Assembly (NCBI GenBank): GCA_004123355.1
Contig: SCHM01000002.1
Span: forward strand, 10,513,569 to 10,577,568
DNA from: Amphirosellinia nigrospora
Lineage: Eukaryota > Ascomycota > Sordariomycetes > Xylariales > Xylariaceae
DNA length: 64,000 nt
Direction of reading: 5' to 3'
Shown here in pieces: positions 35,901-47,275 of the stretch; within the stretch, counting starts at the first letter, position 1; the number at the start of each line of letters is the position of its first letter. Position numbers and translations under genes: made by a program. Below the pieces are notes generated by a model. That model saw only the letters and a list, made by a program, of their open reading frames with translations. It did not search any database and had not been told where the DNA came from.

Positions 35901-37755
35901 AATGACACGACCTCTTGCAGAACTAAAATATCCGTCTCCTCAGCTATTCCTGTCAGTAGGCGCTTTACGAGGTTGGGGACAAAGTCTGGCTCTACTCCGT
36001 CGTTGATGAGTTCCAGCATGCCAAAGGCCTCTGTGATCGCGTGTAAAGCCTTCAATCTCACATCTGTAGAACGTTTTCTGTTCTTGAAGAAAGCGTCCAA
36101 GACTGTATCTAAGTTCGCTTTCCATTGTGCATCGGAAGGAAAACAGCAATGGAACTCCCTGTAGTAATCCAAAACCAGTGCCGCCGCCGAGTCAGGGATT
36201 GCTTGGTGAACCTTGGTGAAGAATAAGATACAATCTTGTCTCTGAACCAAATGTCCTTGTTGGTTCCTGACAACTCTCTCAACTTGAGATACTAGTTTCA
36301 ATAGTTCTTTGATGATCAATGCTTCAGGATGATCACTGTCTTCTCGAGATGGCGGTGAAGTGATGTTCTGGCTAGATTTGGCAAGAGAAGTAATAGCGCC
36401 AGCAGAACAGGTTCTTGCAACATCAAAACCAACGTCCAGTCTTCATAAACAAGCGTGCTGTTGATATCCCCTGGTTATCGCAAAATAATGCATTCGCTAG
36501 TTTTAAGATATCTAGCGAGATTTTCGAAACTGGTACAGCCTCCATAACTCTGGACAAGCCGTTTACTAAAATAGCATAGGGAATAGGTGGGTAGCCCTTC
36601 TCGGGGTCCTTCGTTACAAGTCTTTGAAGAATCGAAAGGGCACCTCGGATGTGTCGTATATCGTATTTCTTATCTTCACGCGCCCCAGTATTGCTCAGAG
36701 CATTGAGCAGCACCCTAATTGTTGCTTGGCCGTTGTGGAGAGGCATAGGATGCTAATCGTATGCCATGCGTCTTTTTGAGCGTCCCGTACTAAACAATGA
36801 ATAGAGGAAAGAATCTCGACGCATGGCTTGAGCTTGTTCCCAGGGAGTACTCCAAAGGTGATGATAGCGTCTAGAATACCACTGCATGCTCGCATATCAT
36901 CAGCGTTACTAGTTAATGAGCATATTTCCAATAAGGTGTCCACCAGGGCTTCCGCCGCCCTATCGTCAGCAAGGACGTAATTGAATTTGATCACGTCTGC
37001 TACAAAGGCGAAGAGCTCTGCAAAATCTCTGTCTTCTTTGGTGACGATGGACTTGCTCTTTGAACGCTGGCCTTGCCTTTTTGCCATGACCTAGCAGCAC
37101 GTACTATTTCAAAACTCGAACGTAACCATGTCGACAGAAGTGGAAACATATCATAATCGAACCAGCAATGTGTCGGCCATTCTGAGCTAGATTGATGAGC
37201 GTGATGAGCTGATAGTGAAAATCATCCTGATTTTCAATTATACAAATCGCCTGAAAGTACTCTTTTCGCTCCAAATCGAGGAAGATGGATGCTTGACACA
37301 CTCGGCTAGGAGTTCCCAGCCGGCACCACGAGTGGCCCTAGGGTTCGTTGGCTCTATCAGATCCTTTGCGGACGCCAAATACTCAGCACTACGTATCCTT
37401 GATTAGTGTTGAAATCCTAAAATCGGGTGACGACTGAACATACTGGGTGGTGAGGATACTTGGCTATCATGGCACGGAGTGAGTTAGCAGCCGCCACTCG
37501 CTCGTTCATTGTTCCATCCTTGAGCTGATCGAATAAGGCGATAAGATCAGATGGCAAGGCATAACTAACGGGTATTGAGCTTAGGCGTTCAGTTATTTCG
37601 GCGTGGATGGCCTCGGCCCGGATGACTGAGCGCGGGATAGGTGAGGGCTTGGTCAACTTTGCAGCGCCGGCAAGGCCCTTGAAGACGCCGGCAAGACCCC
37701 CCACGGCCTTCGAGTCTTGCGACGGCGGCGCCCCATCTCCGGGAGACGGGGGCAT
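32953..37755 (-). CDS. TSC2: Tuberin (TSC2), RapGAP domain protein, frameshifted
   Basis: GTPase-activating subunit of the TSC complex, which inactivates Rheb and restrains TORC1. The N-terminus is MPPSPGDGAPPSQDSKAVGG then GGLAGVFKGLAGAAKL. The helical tuberin domain runs through DVIKFNYVLADDRAAEALVD, GYPPIPYAILVNGLSRVM and FPSDAQWKANLDTVLDAFFK. The RapGAP domain lies near the C-terminus (VGVVYIGENQVDEAEIL, KKRHIGNDFVNVIFNDSGLP, FPSEFNYVNIVITPESRASF), with the catalytic Asn in the HIGNDFVNVIF block. The tail ends SLVESLDFSRWA at 32953. Frame changes near 33189, 34972, 36425, 36469 and 36742 each fit one lost base. At least one intron lies at about 37300-37420. Predicted length is about 1500 aa, normal for fungal tuberin. 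It is divergent from CSE1. Confidence 0.94.
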
Positions 37756-39678
37756 TTCTCGTTCTAGAATAAAGCGCCCTTCGGTAGCCGACTAGTTAGG
37801 CGATACTATTCGATTCGACATGTCAGCTGTGAAGCCATAGCTGTAAAGGAACTGAGTAGGCAAGACACCGAGACCATGTACTAAGCTACGCGAAGGGGTG
37901 GGCTGTGAATGGGCTAAACTAGATGGACATGTACATGCTAGACAACATTAAACAAGCATTCAAAGCGACCGAATTGCACGCGCATCAAACACGCACCCGC
38001 AGCACAAGCACCACGAGAGTGGGAGTAAGTAACGGCAGCAGCAGAGAGAGGTAGAGGCATACGGGAATCACCAACCTATAGCTAAAGGAGATATCGCATG
38101 TGATCAAAAGCAAGTCAAAATGATCACCGAGCAACTACTCAAGCATTCGCAAGCTTATCAAGACTAAGAAGGGCGCAGTAGTGCTGGCTCTCTTCGACCA
38201 GCCTATATATGCGCCCGAATCGTGTCCGGGATATTGGTCCTCACCCTCCGCCTCTACTGGAGTAGATGTCTTGCAGCGCCCTCTTTCTCTTCTAGCCCTA
38301 GCTTCGACGTCTCCAAGTAATATATAATGGCGTATCCCGAGGTTCGCTTCGACGAAGAGATGGGTGAGTGTCGGAGGCGCACATTGGGAGACGGGCGCGG
38401 GGACGGAAGACGGTGGGCGGTGGGTGGTAGGCGGCGGCGGGGAGAGAGAGGGGGGAACGGCGGCGGCAAGGTAAAGGACGACGAGGATGTTGATATCTGT
38501 TGGTGGGCTCGTTTTGTAGCGTCACTGGCGGTGAGTAAGAAGTTGGGTGTCTGAGCGAGGCAACACAACAGCAGAAGGAACGATGTGAAGTTGAACTGAA
38601 TGCTGATCTAAGGTTAGTAGTCCCAGTCTACCCGCTGAAGAAACCGACCGGATGAGTCCGCATCTCCACCACCAGTTACCCTTTTGGTCCCCATGCAGCA
38701 CAACACCCATACGAATATCTACAGTAGACGCTGATCTACTGTAAGTACTTACTTAGTACTATGTTAACCTTGTCTAGTTTTTGTAGCTTGATTGAGTTCT
38801 GTTTCATACTCCACAACAGCTAGTAATCTCAACCCCCCAATAAAAAGTCAAGAATCTGAACTTGATAAAAAAAAAAATAGGCCTTGTGTAAGGTTATCTG
38901 AGCCGTCCTTAGCCGATCTCAAGCATAGATTGTGTACCTCTCATGAGGTACTGTACTACCTACCTACCTGGTAGTCCTAAGAAGTAGGTAGGCATATGCA
39001 AGGAGCAAACATAGCCTCGCTCAGAATAGAACTACATGTAACTACATATCCTTATGAGTATCCGAAGAAATAGCAAAACTTCGTAGACACGCCTAACTTT
39101 GTAGTCTTGAGCGAGGGTCTTAAACTAGGTACCTAGTTACCTATCTATATACCTAGTATTATCTAGTAGGTACCTAGGTTGTTTCTGTGTATTTCTATAG
39201 AGTGCGCTTTTCGGCTGCCTACATTTTTGGGCACAGGTTATCGCGGGTGTCTGCATACACACACTCACACACACATATATATACTAGATACCTACCGCAC
39301 AATAACCATGAATGACTACTTAAAAAGTACACGTATGGCCTGGCGCTTCAAATTCACCTCGTAGGTAGTGCATATACTACTTACATGTAGCTAATAGCTC
39401 TAAGCTTTGGCAGCCCTGCCCGTGCCCTCAATCCGTCAACAGCGGGGTTAGTGTACCTATCTAAGCTATCTAATCCACCATAGGACCCAGCCCAGTGTCT
39501 AGGGTAGCTAACTGGCGTTGCCCGGAAGCCTTCTGTCATGTCAATAAAAAGTTCAGAAGTTCAGCATCATTCCTCAAACAAAACATCTCCCAACTAGAAA
39601 CGACTACTCACCACTCCGCTTCCTCGTCCACCACCAACCCTGCGGCTGTTCTCATCGGCTCAGCACTAGGCAGTCAAC
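37756..39678. promoter_or_regulatory. Divergent spacer TSC2 / CSE1
   Basis: About 1.9 kb between divergent genes. It contains a G-rich/Pro-codon-like block at 38380-38470 that gives open frames on both strands without conserved content, many TAGGTACCTA-type motifs (38950-39180) and a CA/TA microsatellite at about 39256-39285. The GC-rich block probably belongs to a 5' UTR or promoter. Confidence 0.45.
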
Positions 39679-42600
39679 ATGGCTACCGACATTGGCCAGA
39701 TTGCCCAGCTACTGGACGCAACACTGGACCCTGTGAAGCACAAAAAAGGTACCAACAACGCGCAGCCTCCCTACCCCGCCATCGGCACCACCCGCCTCTC
39801 GTCTCCCTCGTCTCCCCCGCCGCCATGTCCTCCCTTTATACCCAATTCCTACTACTATCCTAGCTGTTGCTGACCCGAGCAACATACAGCCGAAAACCTG
39901 CTCAAGCAAGAGGAAAAGAAACCTCAATTCTCTCTGCAGCTTCTTAAAATCGTCGCCACCGAGTCCTTCGAACACAAGATCCGTCTCTCGGGCGCCCTCT
40001 GCTTCAAGAACTTCATCCGGCACAACTATGTGGTATGTCGACGGGACCACTCGTATTTTTACCCTGTGTGGCCTTGTGTATCCGCTAATTGGCTATCTTG
40101 CACAGGATGAGGACCGCAATTACAAGCTACCTCTCGACGAGGTCAACACATAAAACAGGAGCTTATTGGACTTATGATCTCATGCCCCGCCACCATTCAG
40201 ACACAGCTGGGAGAGGCCATCAGCATAATCGCCGACTCTGATTTTTGGGACAGATGGGACACCCTGGTTCAGGTACCGTAATCTTTCCCCAGCTGCATCA
40301 ACTCACTTCTCTAACGTATAGTGTCTTGGCAGGATCTCGTCTCTCGTTTTACGCCTGCTAACAGCAAGGTCAACAATGGAGTTTGGAGGTTGCGCATTCC
40401 ATATTTGTACGATGGCGGCCGTTATACCGGTCCGATGCCTTATACGCCGAGATCAACCACGTGCTAAACACCTTTGCCGTGCCGTTCCTCAATCTCCTTA
40501 GCGTGAGTCCTTGCTGGCTTGTTCACCCATGGTTGAGTGCTTGCATCTAATATGACGTAGGCGACCGACCAACAAATCGATGCGAACCAGAATAACAAGG
40601 ACGCACTCAAAGGGTATTTGATACTCTGAGCCTCTTGATCAAGGTTTTCTACGATTTGTCGTCCCAGGACATGCCGCCTCAGTTCGAGTCTAACCTAGAA
40701 CACATCTCGACACTTCTCCACAAGTACCTCGTCTACGAAAACCCGATACTGGCGACAGATGACGACTCGGAAGGGTATTATTGAGATTGTGAAGGCTGAC
40801 ATCTGCGAGGCCTTGCAGCTTTACGTGCAAAAGTATGACGATGATTTTGGTCCATACACCCAGGTTTTCATCTCCAAGGCCTGGAATTTACTCTCCAGCA
40901 CTGGGCCAGGACCAAGTATGACAACCTTGTTAGCAAAGCTCTCCACTTTTTAACAGCCATTGCCGGAACAACAAAGCACTCAGCAGCCTTCAACGACGAA
41001 AATGTGCTCAGTCAAGTTGTGGAGAAGGTGGTGCTCCCTAATGTCGCACTTCGAGAATCCGATATCGAACTATTCGAAGATGAACCCATCGAGTTCATCC
41101 GTCGTGACCTTGAAGGGTCGGACACAGATTCCCGAAGACGGGCTGCAACAGATTTCTTACGCCAACTTCAGGTCAGATTCGAACAATTGGTGACCTCTGT
41201 AACAGGCAGATATATCAACCACTACCTTGAGCAAGGCAAATCCAATTGGAAAGACAAAGACACTGCCATTTCGCTTTTCCTATCCATCGCAGCCAAAGGT
41301 GCCGTGACAGCGTCGCATGGTGTGAAGACGGTTAATGAACTGCTCAACGTTGTCGACTTCTTCCAGCAGCACGTTGCGAACGATTTGGTTGGTGATGCTG
41401 GCGTTGAACCCATCGCGAAAGTGGATGCTATCAAATATCTATACATGTTCCGAAGCCAGTTAACCAAAGAACAATGGCAGGCTGCTTTCCAGCCTCTCAT
41501 ACAGAACATGGGCTCTTCCGACTATGTCGTATACACGTACGCAGCTATTGCTGTCGAGAGGTTGCTGTACCTTACCGACAACACCGGTGCTCGTATTTTT
41601 GGAAGGGCCGACATAGAGCCTTTTGCGAAAGACCTACTGGACCACCTATTTAAGCTGGTTGAAAAGGAGAATTCGCCTGCGAAGATGCAAGAAAACGAAT
41701 TCCTGATGCGCTGTATCATGCGTGTTCTCATTGTCATGAACACGGGCATCCTGAGCTTCGATGATATGGTGCTTGATCACCTCGTATCAATTACTAATGC
41801 TATCAAGGCGAACCCGAGCAATCCTAGATTCTACTACTACCATTTTGAGGCGTTGGGTGCTGTCATTAGGTAATGTTTGAACGACCAACCTCAAGTATGT
41901 TTTATTTAGCTAACCTAAGTTAGCTGCGGCTCGCCTAATGGAACCTCGAAGCTAGAAGATCGCCTCTGGGAGCCTTTGAACTTGGTTATCACGGAAGAAG
42001 TGAACGGTGAGGATTGAGATCGAGATGGTCGCGTCATAGGATGCTAACAAGTCGGTAGAATTCATGCCCTACGTGTTCCAGCTTTTCGCCAAACTGTTAG
42101 AGTTGAATCCATCAGGAGCACTACCTAACCATTACCAGGCCCTCGTTCCCCTTTGATGTTACCCGCTACTTGGGAAACTAGGGGCAATGTGCCCGCGCTC
42201 ACTAGATTACTAATAGCGATAATACCTAGAGCTACACAGTACATCGTAGGGGAGAACCAAGTTCAACCTATTTTGGGCATATTCCAGGGCCTATTGGCAG
42301 GCAAGAAGACCGAGCCGAATGCATTTGATCTCTTAGAGGCCGTTGTTGCATCAATACCTCAGTAGGTTATGTCTCATCTGTTAATTCTTTATAGCAGCTA
42401 ATTTTTGTATAGACCGACGCTTGAGCCATATTTCAAGAGCATCCTGGAGCTTCTCTTCATAAAGCTACAAAATAAGCCATCAGACTCATTCAAACTACGG
42501 TTTGTGCGCTTCTATCACCTCATAGCAGCGAGACCAGAGTCTGGTCTTGGCGCAGATTTCTTCGTCAGTCAAGTTGATCTTGTGCAAAACAACCTGTTTA

Positions 42601-43034
42601 CACAAATCTATTTGACCATCATCTTACCAACATCGGGCCAACTTGTCCGCCCGGTAGACCGAAAGGCAGCCGTCATCTCATTCGCCAAGTCGATGGGAGA
42701 CAGCAGGGCTTTCGCTCAACGCTACGTCAAGGGCTGGCGGTTCACTTGCGAAGCTATGCTCAACATGCTCATGAATCCACCCAAGGTGACCATTGGCGCG
42801 GTGACGACGTTGTTAACGAAGCTGATGTCGACGACATCGGTTTCGGTCTAGGTTTCACGCCTCTCAACACATGTAAAAGGCGGCACGCGACGACTTCCCC
42901 GAGGTCCAGGATATACAGCCGTGGGTGCGCCAATACCTCATGGATGCTAACACCGACATAATGGCGCCATCGCAGGATATATGGATCGCCTGACGGATGA
43001 GGGAAAACAAGCTTTGGCCATGTATGTGTCTTAG
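39679..43034 (+). CDS. CSE1: Exportin-2 (CSE1/CAS), nine frameshifts
   Basis: HEAT-repeat karyopherin that recycles importin-alpha from the nucleus with Ran-GTP. It starts MATDIGQIAQLLDATLDPVK, then AENLLKQEEKKPQFSLQLLK; later blocks include GEAISIIADSDFWDRWDTLV, VVEKVVLPNVALRESDIELF, EPIEFIRRDLEGSDTDSRRR, SDYVVYTYAAIAVERLLYLT, NEFLMRCIMRVLIVMNTGIL and ADVDDIGFGLGFTPLNTCK; the end is ALAMYVS at 43034. Seven or so GT-AG introns fit (for example 39749-39891, about 40034-40106, 42008-42059). The frame breaks near 40150, 40384, 40614, 40772, 40912, 42150, 42799, 42878 and 42955, nearly all consistent with one missing base. The protein is essential in yeast and the sequence on both sides of each break remains conserved, so sequence error is more likely than decay. 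Confidence 0.95.
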
Positions 43035-43550
43035 ATGCACATGTTTCGCGATACGAGAGACAGCAATTATCAAGGCGATAAAGAATTCTTGAGAAGTACT
43101 ATTCACAAGAAATGTTGTACACCAGGAGGACACTAATTCCGTCAGCTCTTGGGTGGCAACACGACGGCTTGAACTTGCCAGATGGAGCAATAGAAATCAT
43201 GTGATTGTCTAGTGTTAGCCTTCGTTGACGGAAGATACCTATTCGCTTTTCATAATACGTAACGTTTGTAAGGAATAGAAAACCTATTCATAATTCACAC
43301 TCATGTGCCAGAGTGCTGGCAACAGTAGTTCTCTATGTACTAAGTAGTCAGTACTAGGTAATCGTCTAAATTGTTAATCCTGTTTAAAGGTAGTAGTAGT
43401 ATATTCTCGTTGTGAAATGTCTGCTCTCTATCGGGGTATCATATCATAGTCTTAACTCCTTGCTTGTAACCAATTAACCATGCGCCTATCTGTAACTACT
43501 CCGTGCTTCCTCTCGCCTGTCGCCTGTCCATCTATACCCTAAGCTGCTAG
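43035..43550. other. Convergent spacer CSE1 / ESS2
   Basis: About 0.5 kb between two convergent stop codons. It probably holds both 3' UTRs; nothing else was recognised. Confidence 0.5.
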
Positions 43551-44936
43551 CTATTTCGATATCTGTTTCAGCTTGGATCCTCTCGCCGTGCGCATAGGCG
43601 TGCCCTGTCCGAACGGCGTACGGGGCGTCACGCTCGCCGAGCTCCCGATCTTTCCCCACAGGCGCTGCGCAGCCGGCGTCAAGCCGCCGCCCGTCACGCG
43701 CGGGCTGCTCGGGAACTTGGGCACGGGGTCCTGTCGACCTTGCCCGTGGCGCCCAGCTTCGAAGAGGCGCGCTTCGACTCGGATATGCGATCCACCATGG
43801 AGTGGTGCAGCGCCTCGCGCCGGCTCTGCTGCTGGATCATGAACGGGTTCGGCGTCGCGTCCGGGCCCAGGTCGATCTTGATCTGTGGCGGCGGCGGCGG
43901 CGGCGCATGCTCGGGCTCCTCGTCGTCTACGAAGGCGTACCCGTTCACGCGCGGGGTCTCGCTGCCCGCGGCGGTGGAGGTGGCTTCGCTGTCGGGGCGC
44001 CTGCGGCCGGCGATGGCGTCCCTGATGGCGGAGAGCGAGGGCGAGGGCGGGATCGATTCTGCGTCGCTGATTTGCGGGACGGGGAGGCGCGTGTTCTGGT
44101 AGTTCACGGCCTTGGGCGGGGCGCGCGACGCCGCCTCGGCGACCTGGATCCGCGTCTCCATGTCGTCCTCGATGCCGTCGGGCGCGAACATGAGCGCGTT
44201 GTTGGGAGGAGCCTTCCAGGTGTCCGGCTGCGCGGGGCGGCTATCGTCGTCTTTGTCCTTGATGGCGAGCCTGTCCTTCTTGGCGAAGCCGTCGTCCTCC
44301 AGGCTCGTGCCGGATTCCAGCAGCCTCGCCTCGACCTGCCTCTGCGCCAGCTGCATCTTGGACGGCAGCTTGTTGCCCGCCCACAGCCACGCGTACTTCT
44401 CGGCGCGCTTCGAGTTCTGCTTGTCCAGCAGCCTGTAGAAGCTCTCGTTGTCCTCGCTCGTGTACTTGGACTGGAAGGCGCTGAGGCTCATGTCGGTGTC
44501 GATCTCGGGTTTATCGTCCTCGTTCTCACCGTCGTCGTCGTCGTCGTTGCCCGGGCGCGCGACTCTGCGGACACGGAGACGGGGTGTCGCCGACGAAGCC
44601 GCGGGGCGTCTGCGAGCCGGGCGCGAGCGACGTGCCCCGCCGCGCTCGCTTGCGGCGGCCCGGCGTCATCACATGCTGCAGACGTCGGCCGGCGCTCGAT
44701 ATCCACGCCGGGTCCTGCGAGTCGAGGGCGTCGAGGTACTCTTGCTGGGTCTCGCTCTCGAGGAGGCCCGGGAAGAAGTCCCGCGCGATGATGTGCGAGA
44801 GTGCGTCTGCGTAGCTGTCCTCATCTATGACTTTCTTGGGCCGTTTGATTCGTTTCGGAGGCGGGGGTGGGGGCATCAGCTCGAGGTCGTCCCGTTTGCG
44901 GACGAGGGCGGTGCTAGAGTTGGTGCCTGACTCCAT
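43551..44936 (-). CDS. Splicing factor ESS2 (DGCR14/Bis1 family)
   Basis: Nuclear protein of the Es2/DGCR14 family, associated with the catalytic spliceosome. It starts MESGTNSSTALVRKRDDLEL, has a PPPPPPKRIKRPKKVIDE linker, then the family core YADALSHIIARDFFPGLLES..QQEYLDALDS (residues about 40-75). It continues with DTDMSLSAFQSKYTSEDNES, RLLDKQNSKRAEKYAWLWAG, WKAPPNNALMFAPDG and NYQNTRLPVP, and ends in the conserved RVTGGGLTPAAQRLWGKIG and TPRTPFGQGTPMRTARGSKL. The coding strand is GC-rich, which makes long antisense open frames. Frame changes near 44582 and 43724 each fit one lost C in a C-run. Length after repair is about 460 aa, as expected. No intron is required. Confidence 0.93.
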
Positions 44937-45999
44937 GATTGATGGTAAGACGAGCGGACAGGGTCAGTGTGGTTTTCTTGTTGTAGAGTAAGAAGGCGAG
45001 CTGGATAGATGATGAACAGGGTGAACAATGGCGATACCTTAGTACCTGGAGCCAACAATCTTATCTTATCGATATGCCGGTACTTAATCAGCAGGTGTAC
45101 ATACCAGCGCCCATGTTCTATGTTCTATAGCTTTTACCTCGCCAGCCTAGGTAAATTAACTATGACCCCGTCCTTTGAGTCGTAATAAACTTCTTGATAT
45201 TTATTATACCAACAGTATCTTCTAAATCTTTCATTAAATGAAAATGGGTACAAGAACTGAAGAAGCCCATTTTATCATACCTCTTGCCCATACATAGTAA
45301 TGCTTGCTATTGGCTTCCCTTTTCGTACGGCTAAGTGTAAAGCTAGAGGATGACCTGCCCAAGATGCCACTCGTCATGGCCGAGCCGAAGGAATCGATCC
45401 AAGAGGTTTGTCTACGTTGCGCCTTACATCTTCAACCATTTCATCGTTATGACCTACCTTATCTAACTAAGTACTTACCTTACAAAGGTAGGTGACCACA
45501 CAGCAGCATCCTACTTCTGCCAGCACCCACTAGGTGCCTACCTTGAACTATAAAGTAGGTATATGAACGCAACACCATGTGAGCATAGAAGGCTATTACT
45601 GTGTCATGCCATTCACGATGGCAAGAAGCTTCCGTGACGAGTAAGATATAAATACATGTGCCTGAGAGCGTAGAGGCCTTAGATCAAACCACAACATTCA
45701 CCTCTTCAATCAATCAACCAAATATATTTCAACTCAGTATTTCGCTGTTACAGCGTACGTTCCCGGCAATGGCTGGCCGTAGAATAACGTTCTCGGAACA
45801 GGATAATGGAGGGCCCAGCAGAGCCTCTCACTCCCTCTGCATCACTGAGGCGTAGGCAAAGTTGGACTGACTCGATCCCCGAATACCGAGCCTTCTGGGG
45901 CCTAACCGCACAAAGGCTCACTCGCTTCTAGAGCGAAAGTCTGGCCGCAGAACACCAGCTCCTCCCCCTGAAACTTCTCCCACTCTCATCGAACCCATC
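44937..45999. promoter_or_regulatory. Spacer ESS2 / methyltransferase
   Basis: About 1 kb upstream of both genes, with TAGGTACCTA-type motifs near 45480-45560. The coding start of the methyltransferase gene is uncertain, so part of 45760-45999 may be its N-terminal exon. Confidence 0.4.
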
Positions 46000-47121
46000 A
46001 TGGCTCATTGCGATGAGGCAGATGAGTTCATTGACTTCCTTACGCCGTACATCGAGGAAGGTGACACGATCCTGCACTTGGGCCGTCGGGACGAACCCAT
46101 CACCATCGAGCTTGGCATGAGGGTACCCAGAGGTCACGTCACTTCAATTGATGCTGGTGACCGAGACATAAAGTTCCTCACAGAGTCCTCCCGAGCGGCA
46201 AACGTCCACAACCACCTCACCTTCCTTGCAGTCCAAGACCTGAGGGCGCTCCCTTTCCTAAACGATACATTCGATATCGTCTATGCCTCTGATTTGGTAA
46301 TATGTCACATATACACGTCGAGTATCCAAGCTAATATTAAAATGGCAGATGATTCATCTCCCGCCAAAATTTGATCAGTACGCACTCCGCAGTCGTTCGT
46401 TTTTTGTTTTAGCAACGTTGAGGCTCCTCCATGCTCCTAAGATCCCAAAGCCTTAGCTAAATGCTCTTTGTTGGAAGCGCTGATTCTAACTAATGATGTG
46501 CTATAGTAAGTTTGTTATTAAAGTCCTCGCGGAGATGAAAAGAGTAACAAGGCCTGGTGGTATTATTGCATCCCGTGATATCGCTGAGCACCACTTTTTC
46601 CCCAACCACGACCTTCACGATTTAGTCACCAGGACCCTATTCAAAGCTTCTAGTCTAAGCGGGTGGTATGGTCCTCTCATGCCGCAATTTTACTCTAAAG
46701 TTGGATTGAGCCGCGCCATCAGTTGTTCGACCTCTAGTCCGCACGGAACAGCCAGTAAGTAACTTTCGGCTCTTTTTTTTCCGTTTCCCTTCGATTTTTT
46801 TTCAGAGTGTAAACAGTGTGACTCGGGCTCTAAATAGGCTTTGAGCGCTCCCTCTACTTCTAAGTATTCAGAGGTTTACTAGAGATGACAATCGCTAATT
46901 TTGGCATGGCAGGTGGTAACCCTGAGTGGGCCAAAGACCTGGTGAAGCTGCTTGCGGAAGGAACCGAACTCCGAGCAGGTTGGTTAGCAGCTGGGGTTTA
47001 CGAGCCGATTATCGACTTAATAAGGACAAAACTCACAAAGTGGGGATCGTTAGCCCAGTCCTGGCACGTGAACTTATACACGGAAATCACAGCTGAGAAA
47101 GAAATACCGCGGAACCCTTAG
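46000..47121 (+). pseudogene. Class I SAM-dependent methyltransferase-like, probably degenerate
   Basis: Fragments of a fungal UbiE/COQ5-like methyltransferase appear in order: ADEFIDFLTPYIEEGDTILH, RVPRGHVTSIDAGDRDIKF, LPFLNDTFDIVYASDL, then after an intron MIHLPPKFDQY, and after another intron EMKRVTRPGGIIASRDIAEH and HHFFPNHDLHDL, ending GWLAAGVYEPIIDLIRT. The usual motif I (DVGCGPGTIT-like) reads HLGRRDEPITIE, so the glycine loop that binds SAM is lost. A frameshift near 46704 (one T missing) leads to GFEPRHQLFDL followed by an in-frame TAG at 46736-46738. Two independent kinds of damage make this more than a sequencing artefact. The start at 46000 is nominal. Substrate is unknown. Confidence 0.7.
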
Positions 47122-47275
47122 AGCGCATCTCCTCTAAGTCTAGCACTAGCAGACCTTCGTCCACCAATCCCGAAGGGACTCAGGCCCATCAGGTTCATCA
47201 GGTTCATCATATGACCCAAACGAGGAGGCAATCGAGACAGACGACGAAGACGACGAAGACGACGAAGACGCCGAG

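Noticed and set aside
43802-44791. A 329-codon plus-strand open frame
   Set aside because: It is the antisense shadow of the GC-rich ESS2 gene; its Arg/Gly/Val-rich composition has no homology-like blocks, while the minus strand has clear ESS2 motifs.
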